Positions 39,776-48,865 of a stretch of 63,402 nt of DNA are shown here, one piece after another. The position numbers and the translations under genes were made by a program. Where the stretch lies: positions 1 through 63,402 of the forward strand of contig CAIJWE010000130.1 of the NCBI GenBank assembly GCA_903824295.1, in the 5' to 3' direction. The stretch is from an uncultured Chlorobiaceae bacterium. GTDB taxonomy: Bacteria; Bacteroidota; Chlorobiia; Chlorobiales; Chlorobiaceae. The notes beneath the pieces are model-generated. The model did not search any database and was not told the origin of the DNA. It was given only the letters and a program-made list of their open reading frames with translations. How positions within the stretch are numbered: the first letter of the stretch is position 1; each line of letters opens with the position of its first letter.

Positions 39776-40908
39776 AAAAAAGATTATTCACGCCAGGACC
39801 TACACCTGTACCAGAAAATGTCATGCTTCGCATGGCTGCTCCGATTATCCACCACAGGAACCCTGAGTTTATGGAGATTTTGACCAGGGTTCACGAGGAT
39901 CTCAAGTATCTCTTCAGAACGACACAGCCAGTCGTTGTGCTCAGTTGTTCAGGTACCGGAGGCATGGAGGCGACAATTTCGAGCCTCTTTAAACAAGGCG
40001 ACAAGGTCATCACCGTCAATGCCGGCAAGTTTGGCGAGCGGTGGGGCGAGCTGGTGCGCATCTTCACTGGTAACTGCGTTGAAGAAAAGGTCACATGGGG
40101 TTCGGCCATTCAGCCTGAACGACTTGCAGAGCTGCTCAAAGCGCATCCTGATGCGAAAGGAGTCTGCCTAACTCATTCAGAAACATCAACCGGCACTGCC
40201 GCCGATATCCAGACGCTCAGTGCCCTGATTCGCGAACAGTCGGATGCGCTTGTGCTGGTCGACGGCATCACTGCTGTCGGTGCCCACGAATTTCATTTTG
40301 ACGACTGGGGTGTCGATATCTGCATCACCGGTTCACAGAAAGGACTCATGATGCCACCGGGCCTCGCACTGGTCGCCGTTTCAGAACGGGCGCAGGACAT
40401 CATCAAGGGACAAAGCATGACGCAATACTACCTGAGCCTGAAACACGCACTCAAGGCTCATGCTGGCGACGATACTCCCTTCACTCCGGCCGTTTCGCTT
40501 GTCATCGGCCTCGACGAAGCATTGCAGATGATCAAGGCTGAAGGCATTGAGCATATCTGGAAACGTCACGAAAGCCTCGCAGACGCCTGCCGTCAAGGGT
40601 GTAATGCACTTGGCATGAAGCTTTTCAGTAACTCCCCGTCGTTTGCGGTAACTCCGGTATGGCTTCCCGAAGGAGTAAAGTGGTCAGCATTCAACAAGGC
40701 GCTGAAAAACAGCAACGGCATAACGGTTGCCGCTGGCCAGGATGACTATAAAGACAAAATTTTCCGTATCTCTCATCTCGGTTTTTATGATGAGCTCGAC
40801 ATGCTGACCGTCATCGGCGGTATTGAGCGGGCTTTGAAGGAGATTAACTTTCCGTTTGAGATCGGTGCTGGCGTCAGTGCCGTACAGAAAGCATTTCTTG
40901 GCAACTGA
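39772..40908 (+). CDS. Class V aminotransferase
   Basis: A 378-residue PLP enzyme, starting [18 protein letters not shown], of the alanine-glyoxylate/serine-pyruvate aminotransferase group. The PLP Lys lies in [12 protein letters not shown], and the cofactor-binding region around [14 protein letters not shown] is intact. Some relatives are annotated as the small subunit of a soluble hydrogenase; I see no hydrogenase context here. It overlaps carA by four bases, so it is probably co-translated with it. Confidence 0.87.
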   Translation: MKKRLFTPGPTPVPENVMLRMAAPIIHHRNPEFMEILTRVHEDLKYLFRTTQPVVVLSCSGTGGMEATISSLFKQGDKVITVNAGKFGERWGELVRIFTGNCVEEKVTWGSAIQPERLAELLKAHPDAKGVCLTHSETSTGTAADIQTLSALIREQSDALVLVDGITAVGAHEFHFDDWGVDICITGSQKGLMMPPGLALVAVSERAQDIIKGQSMTQYYLSLKHALKAHAGDDTPFTPAVSLVIGLDEALQMIKAEGIEHIWKRHESLADACRQGCNALGMKLFSNSPSFAVTPVWLPEGVKWSAFNKALKNSNGITVAAGQDDYKDKIFRISHLGFYDELDMLTVIGGIERALKEINFPFEIGAGVSAVQKAFLGN

Positions 40909-40928
40909 GCCACGGGAGTGCTTTTGCC

Positions 40929-41591
40929 ATGATTCTCCTGCACACTCTCCTGCTTGTTTTTGCACTCGCACCTTCAATGCAGGAGATGCTCGGAGAGTAC
41001 CGTTTGCAGCTTAAAGCCGATGCACTCTATGAGCATCGAGCGTACAGCGAAGCGGAGAGTACGTTCAGGCAGATTGCCACCCTGCCAGCACAAAAAGGCA
41101 GCGCCTCTGCCAGCTTCAATCTCGCCTGCGCCCTTTACATGCAGGGAAAATATCCTGAATCGGCAACACTTTTTTCATTCAGCGCAAAGCCCGGCAGCAA
41201 AGAGCGGTCACTCGGGCTGAACGCCATGTTCAATGAAGGCAATTCGCTTGCCATGAGAGCTGTCGGAAGCAACGGAAAAGCGGAAAAAAAGATACTCTTC
41301 CGCCAATCGCTCAATCGCTTCAAGGCCGTACTTCTGACCGACCCGGGTGAAAATGATGCGAAAATCAACTATGAAATTGTTCGACGTTACCTTGATGAAC
41401 TGGAGAGGTCGGAGCTGCCCCACTCTGGCTCCGAAAAGAAGAGCACTCCTCCCCCATCCTCCGGTATCAGTCAGGACACAGCAGAACGGCTGCTTGAGAA
41501 TGCCCGTCTGGAGGAATCCGCACTGATGAAGAACCTTCCCCGGACAAGCAAAGCTACTGGACAAGGCAGCAAGAATAATCAGGACTGGTAG
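40929..41591 (+). CDS. BatC-like TPR protein
   Basis: A 220-residue protein: an N-terminal hydrophobic segment (signal or anchor), then TPR-like helices (ADALYEHRAYSEAESTFRQI and ASFNLACALYMQGKYPESA). The region after DPGENDAKINYEIVRRYLDEL matches BatC family patterns, and the C-terminal tail is Pro-, Ser- and Lys-rich. BatC normally sits in the MoxR/Bat operon, but here it lies on the opposite strand, about 4 kb from that cluster. Confidence 0.68.
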   Translation: MILLHTLLLVFALAPSMQEMLGEYRLQLKADALYEHRAYSEAESTFRQIATLPAQKGSASASFNLACALYMQGKYPESATLFSFSAKPGSKERSLGLNAMFNEGNSLAMRAVGSNGKAEKKILFRQSLNRFKAVLLTDPGENDAKINYEIVRRYLDELERSELPHSGSEKKSTPPPSSGISQDTAERLLENARLEESALMKNLPRTSKATGQGSKNNQDW

Positions 41592-41597
41592 GGCGGA

Positions 41598-43043
41598 ATG
41601 CATTCACAAAAAAAAGTAGTATTGGTCTTTCTTCCATCGGAAAGCGGTGTTGACGGTGCCCGTTCACTCTACGGCGAAAAAGAGATAAACCCTCTATCAA
41701 AATGGTTTAACCGTTCGCTCAGAACCATCATCAAGCAGAGCCAGTTTGCCATTCCGCCGCTCTCACTCATGATTCTCAGCTCTCTTGAGGTACCGGGAGT
41801 CGAGCAGTCTATTTGCGACATGCGCTTTGACCAGTTTCCCATTCACGAAACCTGGGATCTCGTTGGCATCAGTGTCCAGACCGGAATGGCAAAACAGGCC
41901 TTTGCCCTTGCCGACAAGCTTCGCTCTGCCGGTTTCGCAGTCGTACTGGGAGGTGCACATGTTACCCTCTTCGCCGACTCATGCCGACCCCACGCAGACG
42001 TTCTTGTTCTCGGAGAGGCTGACGACCTCTGGAAGATAGTGCTGAAAGACCTTGCAGCAGGCACCCTCAAGCCGCTCTATCAATCCAGCAGCTTTCCCGA
42101 TCTCGGAATCTCAAGGCCTGTCAGTAAACGGTCACTGATCAAAAGCCGCTACTTTACAACAAATCTGATTCAGACAGGAAGAGGGTGCCAATACAGTTGC
42201 GACTTCTGTAATGTGCATCTTTTGAACGGTCGCAGCCTGCGCAGGAGAGCAATTCAGGACGTTGTCAGTGAAGTTGAGCGGTTTCAGCAGCATGACCGAC
42301 GAATCTTCTTTTTTGTCGATGACTCTATAAACGCAGACCCACTTTATGCCCGGGAACTCTTCCGTCAGCTCACTCCCCTGAAAATCCGGTGGTTCGGACA
42401 AGCCACAACAACCCTTGGCCAGCAGCATGAATTGCTTGAAACCTTCAGCCGATCAGGATGTCAGGCGCTTCTGGTTGGAATAGAGAGCATTGAGACAAAA
42501 AGCCGAAGCGCACATAAAAAAAACCAGAACAGGGCGGGAGAACTTGTCGGTGCAATTAAAAAAATCAGAGAAGCTGGAATCAGCCTTTATGGCAGTTTTA
42601 TTTACGGCCTCGATGGAGATACGCTCGATACTCCTGCGGCAATTCTTGATTTTATAGACGACACAAGACTCGATGTCCCCGGCATCAACATTTTACGCCC
42701 CACTCCGGGAACACAGGTTTTTGAACGGCTCCGCGAAGAGGGGCGACTGCTCTTTGATCCCCTCGACGTCACTGCATACCGTTACTCCTTTGGTCAGGAG
42801 ATGCTTTACAAGCCTAAAAATATTCCACTCGATGCCTTTATTGAAAGCTACTCCGCCCTTACCCGGCAAGTGTTCAGCACAAAAAATGCCATCACAAGAG
42901 GCTTTGCAGCTCCAAGGGCTAAAAGTGCGGTAATGCTCTTTAATCTCTTCTATGCCCATCTCTACAGCCTCTCCCGCCATGACCTGCGCTGTCAGCTTGA
43001 AACGGGAAAGAAAGAAAAAACCATTTTGCCATACGCCAAATAA
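41598..43043 (+). CDS. B12-binding-domain radical SAM protein
   Basis: A 481-residue enzyme. The N-terminal part (about 1-170) looks like the cobalamin-binding fold, with VGISVQTGMAKQAFALADKL and VVLGGAHVTLFADSC. The radical SAM core has the 4Fe-4S motif GRGCQYSCDFCNVH. The family includes ring-modifying enzymes of pigment and hopanoid pathways, but the substrate cannot be read here. It starts six bases after the BatC-like gene, so it is probably in the same transcript. Confidence 0.8.
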   Translation: MHSQKKVVLVFLPSESGVDGARSLYGEKEINPLSKWFNRSLRTIIKQSQFAIPPLSLMILSSLEVPGVEQSICDMRFDQFPIHETWDLVGISVQTGMAKQAFALADKLRSAGFAVVLGGAHVTLFADSCRPHADVLVLGEADDLWKIVLKDLAAGTLKPLYQSSSFPDLGISRPVSKRSLIKSRYFTTNLIQTGRGCQYSCDFCNVHLLNGRSLRRRAIQDVVSEVERFQQHDRRIFFFVDDSINADPLYARELFRQLTPLKIRWFGQATTTLGQQHELLETFSRSGCQALLVGIESIETKSRSAHKKNQNRAGELVGAIKKIREAGISLYGSFIYGLDGDTLDTPAAILDFIDDTRLDVPGINILRPTPGTQVFERLREEGRLLFDPLDVTAYRYSFGQEMLYKPKNIPLDAFIESYSALTRQVFSTKNAITRGFAAPRAKSAVMLFNLFYAHLYSLSRHDLRCQLETGKKEKTILPYAK

Positions 43044-43108
43044 TTTTTAAACTGTGCGACAATGTTTTTAACCCGCACCCGGTACAACAATCTAAACCTG
43101 TATCAACA

Positions 43109-43825
43109 ATGACCATGAAGCCCTTCCTCCCTTTTTTGACCGTGACTCTTTTTTTGCTCAGTGCATGCGGCCTCGAAAAACCACCAGCCTCACTTAAGTT
43201 TCCTGGTGCAACGGAAGATGCCGCACCAGTCGCTCCGACTGCAACGGCTGAGGTACCCTCAGACCCGAAACTGGCTGCAGGTAAAGTGGTCTATGACGCC
43301 AACTGTGCCGCATGTCACGATGCGGGTATGATGGGGGCGCCGAAACCCGGAGACGTAGCCGCATGGGCACCACGTATTGCACAAGGTGCAGAGGTGATGA
43401 CGAAAAACTCGATCGCAGGCTTTACCGGCAAGGCCGGCATGATGCCGGCAAAAGGTGGAAATGCCAGTTTGACCGACGAAGAGGTAACCAACGCTGTTGC
43501 CTTCATGGCCGACAAATCAAAAGGCGCAACAGCAACTGCTGCAACCCCGGCAGTGGCCCCGGCAGCAGCACTGGCCGACGGCAAGACACTCTATGACGCC
43601 AACTGTGCCTCATGTCACGAATCGGGCATGATGGGCGCTCCGAAACCAGGAGACAAGGCCGTATGGGCGCCACGTATCGCTCAAGGAAAGGCCCTGCTTG
43701 TCAGCCATTCAACCGATGGATTCAAGGGCAAGCTTGGCATGATGCCCGCAAAAGGCGGAAATGCTGCACTTACCGCTGCTGAAATATCGAGCATCGTTAC
43801 CTATATGACCGACAAATCAAAGTAA
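43109..43825 (+). CDS. Tandem di-heme cytochrome c-555-like lipoprotein
   Basis: A 238-residue protein with a lipobox LLSAC (Cys20), so it is likely anchored in the inner or outer membrane facing the periplasm. It holds two c-555-like domains with heme motifs CAACH (66-70) and CASCH (166-170), exactly 100 residues apart. Each has a Met-rich ligand segment, GMMPAKGG (about 110-117 and 210-217). The domains also share MMGAPKPGD and AWAPRIAQG-like stretches, showing an internal duplication. It probably relays electrons in the periplasm, as c-555 does from sulfide or thiosulfate oxidation. A strong terminator follows. Confidence 0.92.
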   Translation: MTMKPFLPFLTVTLFLLSACGLEKPPASLKFPGATEDAAPVAPTATAEVPSDPKLAAGKVVYDANCAACHDAGMMGAPKPGDVAAWAPRIAQGAEVMTKNSIAGFTGKAGMMPAKGGNASLTDEEVTNAVAFMADKSKGATATAATPAVAPAAALADGKTLYDANCASCHESGMMGAPKPGDKAVWAPRIAQGKALLVSHSTDGFKGKLGMMPAKGGNAALTAAEISSIVTYMTDKSK

Positions 43826-43846
43826 GCCACAAGGCTCTTTTTTACC

Positions 43847-43880
43847 AAGCGGGAACTGGCAAAACCAGTTCCCGCTTTTT
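43847..43880 (+). terminator. Intrinsic terminator after the di-heme cytochrome
   Basis: AAGCGGGAACTGG (43847-43859) pairs perfectly with CCAGTTCCCGCTT (43865-43877) across a CAAAA loop, followed by TTTTT overlapping the stem end. It is a classic intrinsic terminator on the plus strand. Confidence 0.94.
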
Positions 43881-43921
43881 GTCCCGAAATCATGGCAAAC
43901 GTAAAATATTCCTCCTGCCGT

Positions 43922-43950
43922 TTGGAATGATCATATATTATTCGTATTAA
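43922..43950 (+). promoter_or_regulatory. Candidate promoter for the 44031 cytochrome
   Basis: TTGGAA (43922-43927) and TATTAA (43945-43950) are 17 bases apart, about 80 bases before the start codon and just after a terminator, where a new promoter is needed. The intervening bases are AT-rich. Sequence reading only. Confidence 0.4.
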
Positions 43951-44030
43951 CAATTGTGTACAACACATATACACACAAGAAAACAATACCAGCCCGTCAT
44001 CCAAAAAAACGTTAAAGAGGAGTAACCCCT

Positions 44031-44375
44031 ATGTCCCGTTTTATCTCAACCGCGATTTGTGCACTCTTTGTCTGTTCAATCTGTTCAACAGAAGCTTCCG
44101 CAGCAGGAAATGCCACGAAAGGTAAAGCCGTTTACGATGCCAATTGCACTGCCTGCCACGCCACAGGAATCGGTGGCAGCCCAAAATTAGGTGACAAAGT
44201 TGCATGGGCACCACGCATTAAACAGGGAGAAGCTGTACTAACCACACATGCGATCAAAGGCTTCAAGACCCCCGGCAGCACAGGTATGGCAATGATGCCG
44301 AAAGCTGGCAAACCAACTCTCAGTGATGCAGATATCGCCAATGCCACCGCTTACATTGTCAAAAGCTCAAAATAG
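44031..44375 (+). CDS. Monoheme cytochrome c-555-like protein
   Basis: A 114-residue protein with a Sec signal peptide cleaved near ASA-AG (about residue 24) and one heme motif CTACH (C39, C42, H43). The rest follows the c-555 pattern: GSPKLGDKVAWAPRIKQG and the likely Met ligand in AMMPKAG. The first 20 residues match those of the next gene almost residue for residue. Likely a soluble periplasmic electron carrier in sulfur-compound oxidation. Confidence 0.93.
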   Translation: MSRFISTAICALFVCSICSTEASAAGNATKGKAVYDANCTACHATGIGGSPKLGDKVAWAPRIKQGEAVLTTHAIKGFKTPGSTGMAMMPKAGKPTLSDADIANATAYIVKSSK

Positions 44376-44414
44376 AGCGATCTTTCTTTTCCCGACGCCA
44401 TACATGTTGTGACT

Positions 44415-44438
44415 GATTACCTCGAACGAGTAGTAATC
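44415..44438. repeat. Inverted repeat between the two small cytochrome genes
   Basis: GATTAC-CTCG-AA-CGAG-TA-GTAATC forms an almost perfect palindrome (one TA bulge), 66 bases before the second cytochrome gene. It has no T tract in either direction, so an operator or mRNA hairpin is more likely than a terminator. No protein can be assigned. Confidence 0.45.
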
Positions 44439-44503
44439 ATATTGTGTTTTTCACAAGGCGAAATACCACTTTCATACAAAACTAACAATAAAGGAGTATT
44501 CCT

Positions 44504-44836
44504 ATGTCCCGTTTTATTTCTCCTGCACTTTGTGCAATTTTTGCCTGTTCAATCTGCTCAACTGTAGCATCAGCCAGCGACCTTGCTGCGGGGAAAACCC
44601 TGTACGATGCAAACTGTTCTGCATGTCACAACACCGGTCTTGGCGGAGCGCCAAAACTTGGAGACAAAGCTGCATGGGCTCCACGTAACGCTCAAGGAAT
44701 TGATGTGCTTGTAAGCCATGCCGTGAATGGATTCGACGGAACGTCAGGATCAATGCCTGCAAAAGGCGGTGTCGCAACGCTGACCGATGCCCAGATCGGC
44801 GATATAGTGGGCTACATGGCAGAACAGGGTAAATAA
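44504..44836 (+). CDS. Monoheme cytochrome c-555
   Basis: A 110-residue protein with a Sec signal peptide and the heme motif CSACH (C38, C41, H42). The mature part follows c-555 of Chlorobium very closely (YDANCSACHNTGLGGAPKLG, then KAAWAPRNAQG), with the likely Met ligand in SGSMPAKGG and the C-terminal DIVGYMAEQGK. It is probably the main or a duplicate c-555. A GC-rich terminator follows. Confidence 0.94.
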   Translation: MSRFISPALCAIFACSICSTVASASDLAAGKTLYDANCSACHNTGLGGAPKLGDKAAWAPRNAQGIDVLVSHAVNGFDGTSGSMPAKGGVATLTDAQIGDIVGYMAEQGK

Positions 44837-44856
44837 ACTATTCTCCTCTCAAAATT

Positions 44857-44885
44857 AAAAGGGCGGGATAGTTTCCCGCCCTTTT
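44857..44885 (+). terminator. Intrinsic terminator after cytochrome c-555
   Basis: AAAAGGGCGGGA (44857-44868) pairs with TCCCGCCCTTTT (44874-44885) across a five-base loop. The A-rich 5' side and T-rich 3' side make it usable from both strands. Confidence 0.93.
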
Positions 44886-45034
44886 ACTTTTCCCGCCATC
44901 CACCTCTTTGACAAGACACTCAACGTTTCCATTTTCAGAGAAACGTGACCGCAACAATGCTGTATACTTGAAAATCGGTTGAAAAAGTGTAACTATCGGG
45001 ATAGTAAAATTTGTACACCAAAATTTGTTTTGTA

Positions 45035-45838
45035 ATGAATAACCATCTTCATCTTGGCTTTGTCGGAACAGGAAGAATTGCCCGTGCGCTGATTGCTGGT
45101 CTCAGCCAGAGAGAACAGACGGTTCTTGTTGGCTTTGACAAGGAACCAGCCGCTCTTGCCTCCATTGCTGCCGATTACCCTCTGCTGCCTTGTCACTCAA
45201 TTGAAGAGGTTGCCCTGAAAGCGCAAGTTATTATTATTGCCGTCAAACCATACCAGATGGAGGAGGTGCTCGGGGCGCTGAAGCCCTCACTTACCACCGA
45301 TCACCTGCTTGTCAGCGTTGCTGCAGGAATTTCTTCAGAATATATCCGTAAAAATGCAGGCGAAAACATCAGGGTCATCAGGGTCATGCCCAATACTCCA
45401 GCCTTTGTTGGTGAAGGAATGACCGCCCTGTGTCGGGGCAAAATGGCTTCAGAAGCGGATATTCTTCTCGCTTCAACTCTTTTCAGCTCGATTGGACGGG
45501 TAGCAATTCTTGATGAGTTGCAGATGGATGCGGCAACCGCCCTTTCCGGAAGCGGACCGGCTTACATGTTTCATATACTGAATTCTCTGGCCGAAGGGGG
45601 GGTGCAGTGCGGTCTGTCACGTCAGGAGGCCCTGCTCCTTGGTGCGCAAACCATGATCGGGGCTGCAAAAATGGTGCTTTCTGGACGAAAAGGCCCGGAA
45701 GAGCTCAAGCAGGAGGTCACGACGCCGGGCGGAACAACAGAGGCAGGGCTGAAGATCATGGATGAAAACAACATTCAGCAGATTCTGGTCGCAACAGTTG
45801 CCGCCGCTGCAGCACGCTCCAGGGAACTTATGAAATAA
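45035..45838 (+). CDS. proC: Pyrroline-5-carboxylate reductase
   Basis: A 267-residue enzyme. The N-terminal Rossmann fold (LGFVGTGRIARALIAGL) binds NAD(P)H, and the C-terminal half has the family signature TSSGSGPAY-like (ALSGSGPAYMFHILNSLAEGG) and GGTTEAGLKIM. It makes proline from P5C. The ATG at 45035 is chosen over a TTG 24 bases upstream. It ends six bases before batD. Confidence 0.95.
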   Translation: MNNHLHLGFVGTGRIARALIAGLSQREQTVLVGFDKEPAALASIAADYPLLPCHSIEEVALKAQVIIIAVKPYQMEEVLGALKPSLTTDHLLVSVAAGISSEYIRKNAGENIRVIRVMPNTPAFVGEGMTALCRGKMASEADILLASTLFSSIGRVAILDELQMDAATALSGSGPAYMFHILNSLAEGGVQCGLSRQEALLLGAQTMIGAAKMVLSGRKGPEELKQEVTTPGGTTEAGLKIMDENNIQQILVATVAAAAARSRELMK

Positions 45839-45843
45839 CCGAT

Positions 45844-47193
45844 ATGGCTGCATTCTTTGCGCGTTACCGGCACCTCCACCTGTCCATGCTCATCATGGTG
45901 GTATTTTGTACTCCGGCCATCGCCGGAGCATCACGACTTCAGGAAAACAGACCATTTCTTGCGTCCTCAATAAACAACAACCACCCATTTACAGGCCAGG
46001 AAGTGCTCCTGACCTACAAGCTCTATTTCAGGGATGTCGCACCAAAAATATCCAATGAAGTGCCCCCTTCTCTTCAGGGGTTGTGGGCAAAGGAGGCTGA
46101 AACTGAGCGCTTTATCAAAAGTAACCCGGCAACAGTTCGTGGAGAGCACTTCAGATGTGCTGTTGTAAAACAATTCAAACTGGTACCCATCCAGACCGGA
46201 ACAATTACTGTTGCCGGATACAGCATGCTCTGCACTCTGCCGCAAGAAAATAGTGCTCCCGACCAAAAAGAGCCCTCTGACCGCAGTTTACGCATCACTG
46301 CGCCCGCCATAACCATCTCTGCACGTGCACTTCCTGAACCAGTACCTGAAAAACATTCAGGTGCCGTAGGTATCTTTTCTCTCAACCTTATTCCAAGCCG
46401 AGAGAAGCTGAAAATTGGAGAGTCACTATCCCTGAAGCTCATACTCACCGGAACAGGAAGCCTCCTGACCCTTGAACTACCCGGCATTCAACTCCCCGAA
46501 AGCTTCCGGCAAAATCCTCCAGAAAGAACAACGGCCCTGAATAAAGGGTCTGAGACGAGCTCTGGCTCCATCACATCAACAACTCTTGCCTGGCCTCAAT
46601 CAGAAGGTAATTTTCTTATTCCGGCAACAACCCTTGTTGTCTTCAACCCCGACACACAACAATTCAGCACCCTTCATTCGAAATCGATTGCCATAAGAGT
46701 AGATGCAGCATCACGAACAGCAGCAGAAGGAGGAGAAAAGCCTCTCACCGACCCCTCAGAACAAAAGAGTACTCGAAGCACACTCTTGTCAACCGTCGCA
46801 ATTGCACTGCTGTTGCTGATAAGCTGTGGCGTCATTGTCCTGATCAGAAAAAATCAGCTAACCAATACAAAAAAATTGGTAGCCGATGACCAGACTGAGC
46901 ACTTGCCTGAAATCGGAAAATCTGCAAGAACCATGAAACAGAGGCTTTTAGACTTGCTTGCAGAGGCGGGTATAAAGAGTCCCGGAGGCCTTACAAGGAC
47001 AGAGTTACATGATGCACTGCAGGAGATCAATATCCCGGATGAAACACGCGCAGAACTCCCCGCCGTGCTTGACTCACTTGATAAAATCCTCTACAGCACC
47101 GTCGAAGAAAAGGAGAGTCGTATCCCGGACAGAATAACGGCCAAAGTTAACGCACTGCTGAAGGCGTTAAAAAAAGTGAGCTCATTGCGCTGA
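45844..47193 (+). CDS. BatD family membrane protein
   Basis: A 449-residue protein: signal peptide (MLIMVVFCTPAIAGA), a long periplasmic beta-rich region (SINNNHPFTGQEVLLTYKLYF), a membrane segment about residues 315-335 (LLSTVAIALLLLISCGVIVLI), and a cytoplasmic helical tail. This matches BatD of Bacteroides aerotolerance operons. It is separate from the MoxR cluster here and follows proC closely, so the proC-batD pairing may be a transcription unit. Confidence 0.78.
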   Translation: MAAFFARYRHLHLSMLIMVVFCTPAIAGASRLQENRPFLASSINNNHPFTGQEVLLTYKLYFRDVAPKISNEVPPSLQGLWAKEAETERFIKSNPATVRGEHFRCAVVKQFKLVPIQTGTITVAGYSMLCTLPQENSAPDQKEPSDRSLRITAPAITISARALPEPVPEKHSGAVGIFSLNLIPSREKLKIGESLSLKLILTGTGSLLTLELPGIQLPESFRQNPPERTTALNKGSETSSGSITSTTLAWPQSEGNFLIPATTLVVFNPDTQQFSTLHSKSIAIRVDAASRTAAEGGEKPLTDPSEQKSTRSTLLSTVAIALLLLISCGVIVLIRKNQLTNTKKLVADDQTEHLPEIGKSARTMKQRLLDLLAEAGIKSPGGLTRTELHDALQEINIPDETRAELPAVLDSLDKILYSTVEEKESRIPDRITAKVNALLKALKKVSSLR

Positions 47194-47225
47194 AAAAAAA
47201 GCCCTCAACGAGAAAACGGAACGAA

Positions 47226-48053
47226 TCAAGCAGACCCAAAAAGCGCAAGAGCACGGTCAGGATAATCGGTGATAATCCCTTCGGCACCAATGTATTTCAT
47301 GGCAAGCATCTCTTCTGTACTGTTCACCGTCCAGGGTATCATCCTGATACCCCGGGCATGAAGGGTTTCCGTTATCTCCCGATCAACAAGAGAGAAATGG
47401 GGATTAATATAGCCAGGGACAAAGCCGAGATCCTGCAAAAACAGGTCAACGCTTTTTAATTTATCAATCAACAGGCCATAGCAAAGCCTGGGGTTTAATC
47501 TCCAGGCTTCCTGGAGCACCCGGCAATCAAAAGACTGTATTCTGACACGCCACAACAACCCGGCTTCCTCAACAACCCGAAGCACAAGTGCGGCATAGTA
47601 GTCTGGAGAGGGATGAAGGAGCCCATCCTGCTGAAGCCATGACTTTATTTCAAGATTATAGATCATCGTCCCCTGCATGGCCGACGATGCCATAAAAGCC
47701 TCAACGGTCTGAAATACCGTGGAAAGAAGCGGCTTGCAAGCGGCAACGCGCACCTGTCCTGGAAATGATGGATCGGGGATACCACAGTCAAAAGAGGCAA
47801 TATCCTGATAGCTCATTTCATAGAGGATATAACGCCCCTGCTCTTCAATGCCGAGTGGACGACCGTAAGGATCAGCACAAAGAGGAGCGGAAAGCGAGGG
47901 GTCATGAGAAACGACAATCTGCTGATCTTTTGAGACCATAAGATCAAGTTCAAGAACCCTGATGCCAAGAGTGGCCGCATGACAGAATGCCTGCAGTGTA
48001 TTTTCGGGAAAGAGGGCTCTCCCGCCACGATGAGCCTGTATTTCAAAAGACAT
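47226..48053 (-). CDS. Glycerophosphodiester phosphodiesterase
   Basis: A 275-residue TIM-barrel enzyme, starting MSFEIQAHRGGRALFPENTLQAF, with the HRG...PENT signature, ELDLMVSKDQQIVVSHDPSL (catalytic Glu, Asp and His) and MIYNLEIKSW. It hydrolyses glycerophosphodiesters to glycerol-3-phosphate. There is no signal peptide at this start; a longer frame to 48137 is not supported. It is convergent with batD. Confidence 0.9.
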   Translation of the reverse strand: MSFEIQAHRGGRALFPENTLQAFCHAATLGIRVLELDLMVSKDQQIVVSHDPSLSAPLCADPYGRPLGIEEQGRYILYEMSYQDIASFDCGIPDPSFPGQVRVAACKPLLSTVFQTVEAFMASSAMQGTMIYNLEIKSWLQQDGLLHPSPDYYAALVLRVVEEAGLLWRVRIQSFDCRVLQEAWRLNPRLCYGLLIDKLKSVDLFLQDLGFVPGYINPHFSLVDREITETLHARGIRMIPWTVNSTEEMLAMKYIGAEGIITDYPDRALALFGSA

Positions 48054-48176
48054 AACGATCAGTGTATCGCCGCCATGACAGAACCATATTGAACAAAATC
48101 TCCTTTTTTGAAGGGCTATCTTTCTGGAGAGGAACATCGGTAGCCAACAATTCCAAAAAAACGCGCACCTTGGCGA

Positions 48177-48482
48177 TTATGGGTTCCGCTTGCCGGATGC
48201 AGCACGCGGTACTTTTGAAAAGTTTTTCTTTTTCGGTTTTCTTTTCTGGATTTTATTCCCGTCCGTACTTTTTGAAAGGGAATTGCCAGCACCGCTCACA
48301 CCGAAAAAAGTAGACGAAGCATTGCTTCTGTTTTTGTTAAAGCGGTTTTTGCGATACTTTTTTTCAAGGTCGGCATAGGGACTGGGAGGATCTGGAGAGG
48401 TATTGTGGTTATTAAAATTCGGTTCGTCAATGACCTCATCAACATCATCCAAAACCACGTCGGGATGAACTTTATTAAGCAA
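48177..48482 (-). CDS. Hypothetical small basic-tailed protein
   Basis: A 101-residue frame starting at TTG, since no ATG or GTG lies in it. The first 25 residues are acidic (DVVLDDVDEVIDE) and the C-terminal 60 are very basic (KKYRKNRFNKNRSN and KIQKRKPKKKNFSK). I do not recognise it; similar sequences might be nucleic-acid-binding. The composition is not random-like, but the start is weak. Confidence 0.4.
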   Translation of the reverse strand: MLNKVHPDVVLDDVDEVIDEPNFNNHNTSPDPPSPYADLEKKYRKNRFNKNRSNASSTFFGVSGAGNSLSKSTDGNKIQKRKPKKKNFSKVPRAASGKRNP

Positions 48483-48694
48483 GTTTTTTCTGTTTATGTT
48501 CCAAAATCAAGAGCGTTCTTTTTTACTCAGGATTATTTCTGAAGGGAGTTTAATTTACGATTTTAGAATCAAAATACAAGAAATAGTATTAGCCCTTGAT
48601 TCAAGGAGAAGAGCCTGATAACGTTTTTGCGTTGCTTCCTGTCTGTATAAGTAGTAAATTTGGGTATATCTTATAAAAAAAACGGAGCTCTACC

Positions 48695-48865
48695 ATGGAT
48701 ATTCGCAGATTGATTCTTGCCGTGATTCTTCCTCCAGCATCAGTCACCAACAAGGAGGTCGGGACAATCATGCTGACCGGACTTCTTACCTTGCTCGGCT
48801 GGCTGCCCGGTGTTGCCTTTGCTCTGTTCATGATAAACCAGGAGACGCGGCAGGCAAAGTCCTGA
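48695..48865 (+). CDS. YqaE/Pmp3-family small membrane protein
   Basis: A 56-residue gene missed by ordinary length cut-offs. MDIRRLILAVILPPAS and the second hydrophobic segment LLTLLGWLPGVAFALFMI are the family pattern (ILPP then LLGWLPGVxHA). GGAG lies ten bases before the ATG. These peptides help salt and cold tolerance in yeast and plants. Its 3' end overlaps the convergent metal-transport permease gene by 38 bases. Confidence 0.83.
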   Translation: MDIRRLILAVILPPASVTNKEVGTIMLTGLLTLLGWLPGVAFALFMINQETRQAKS

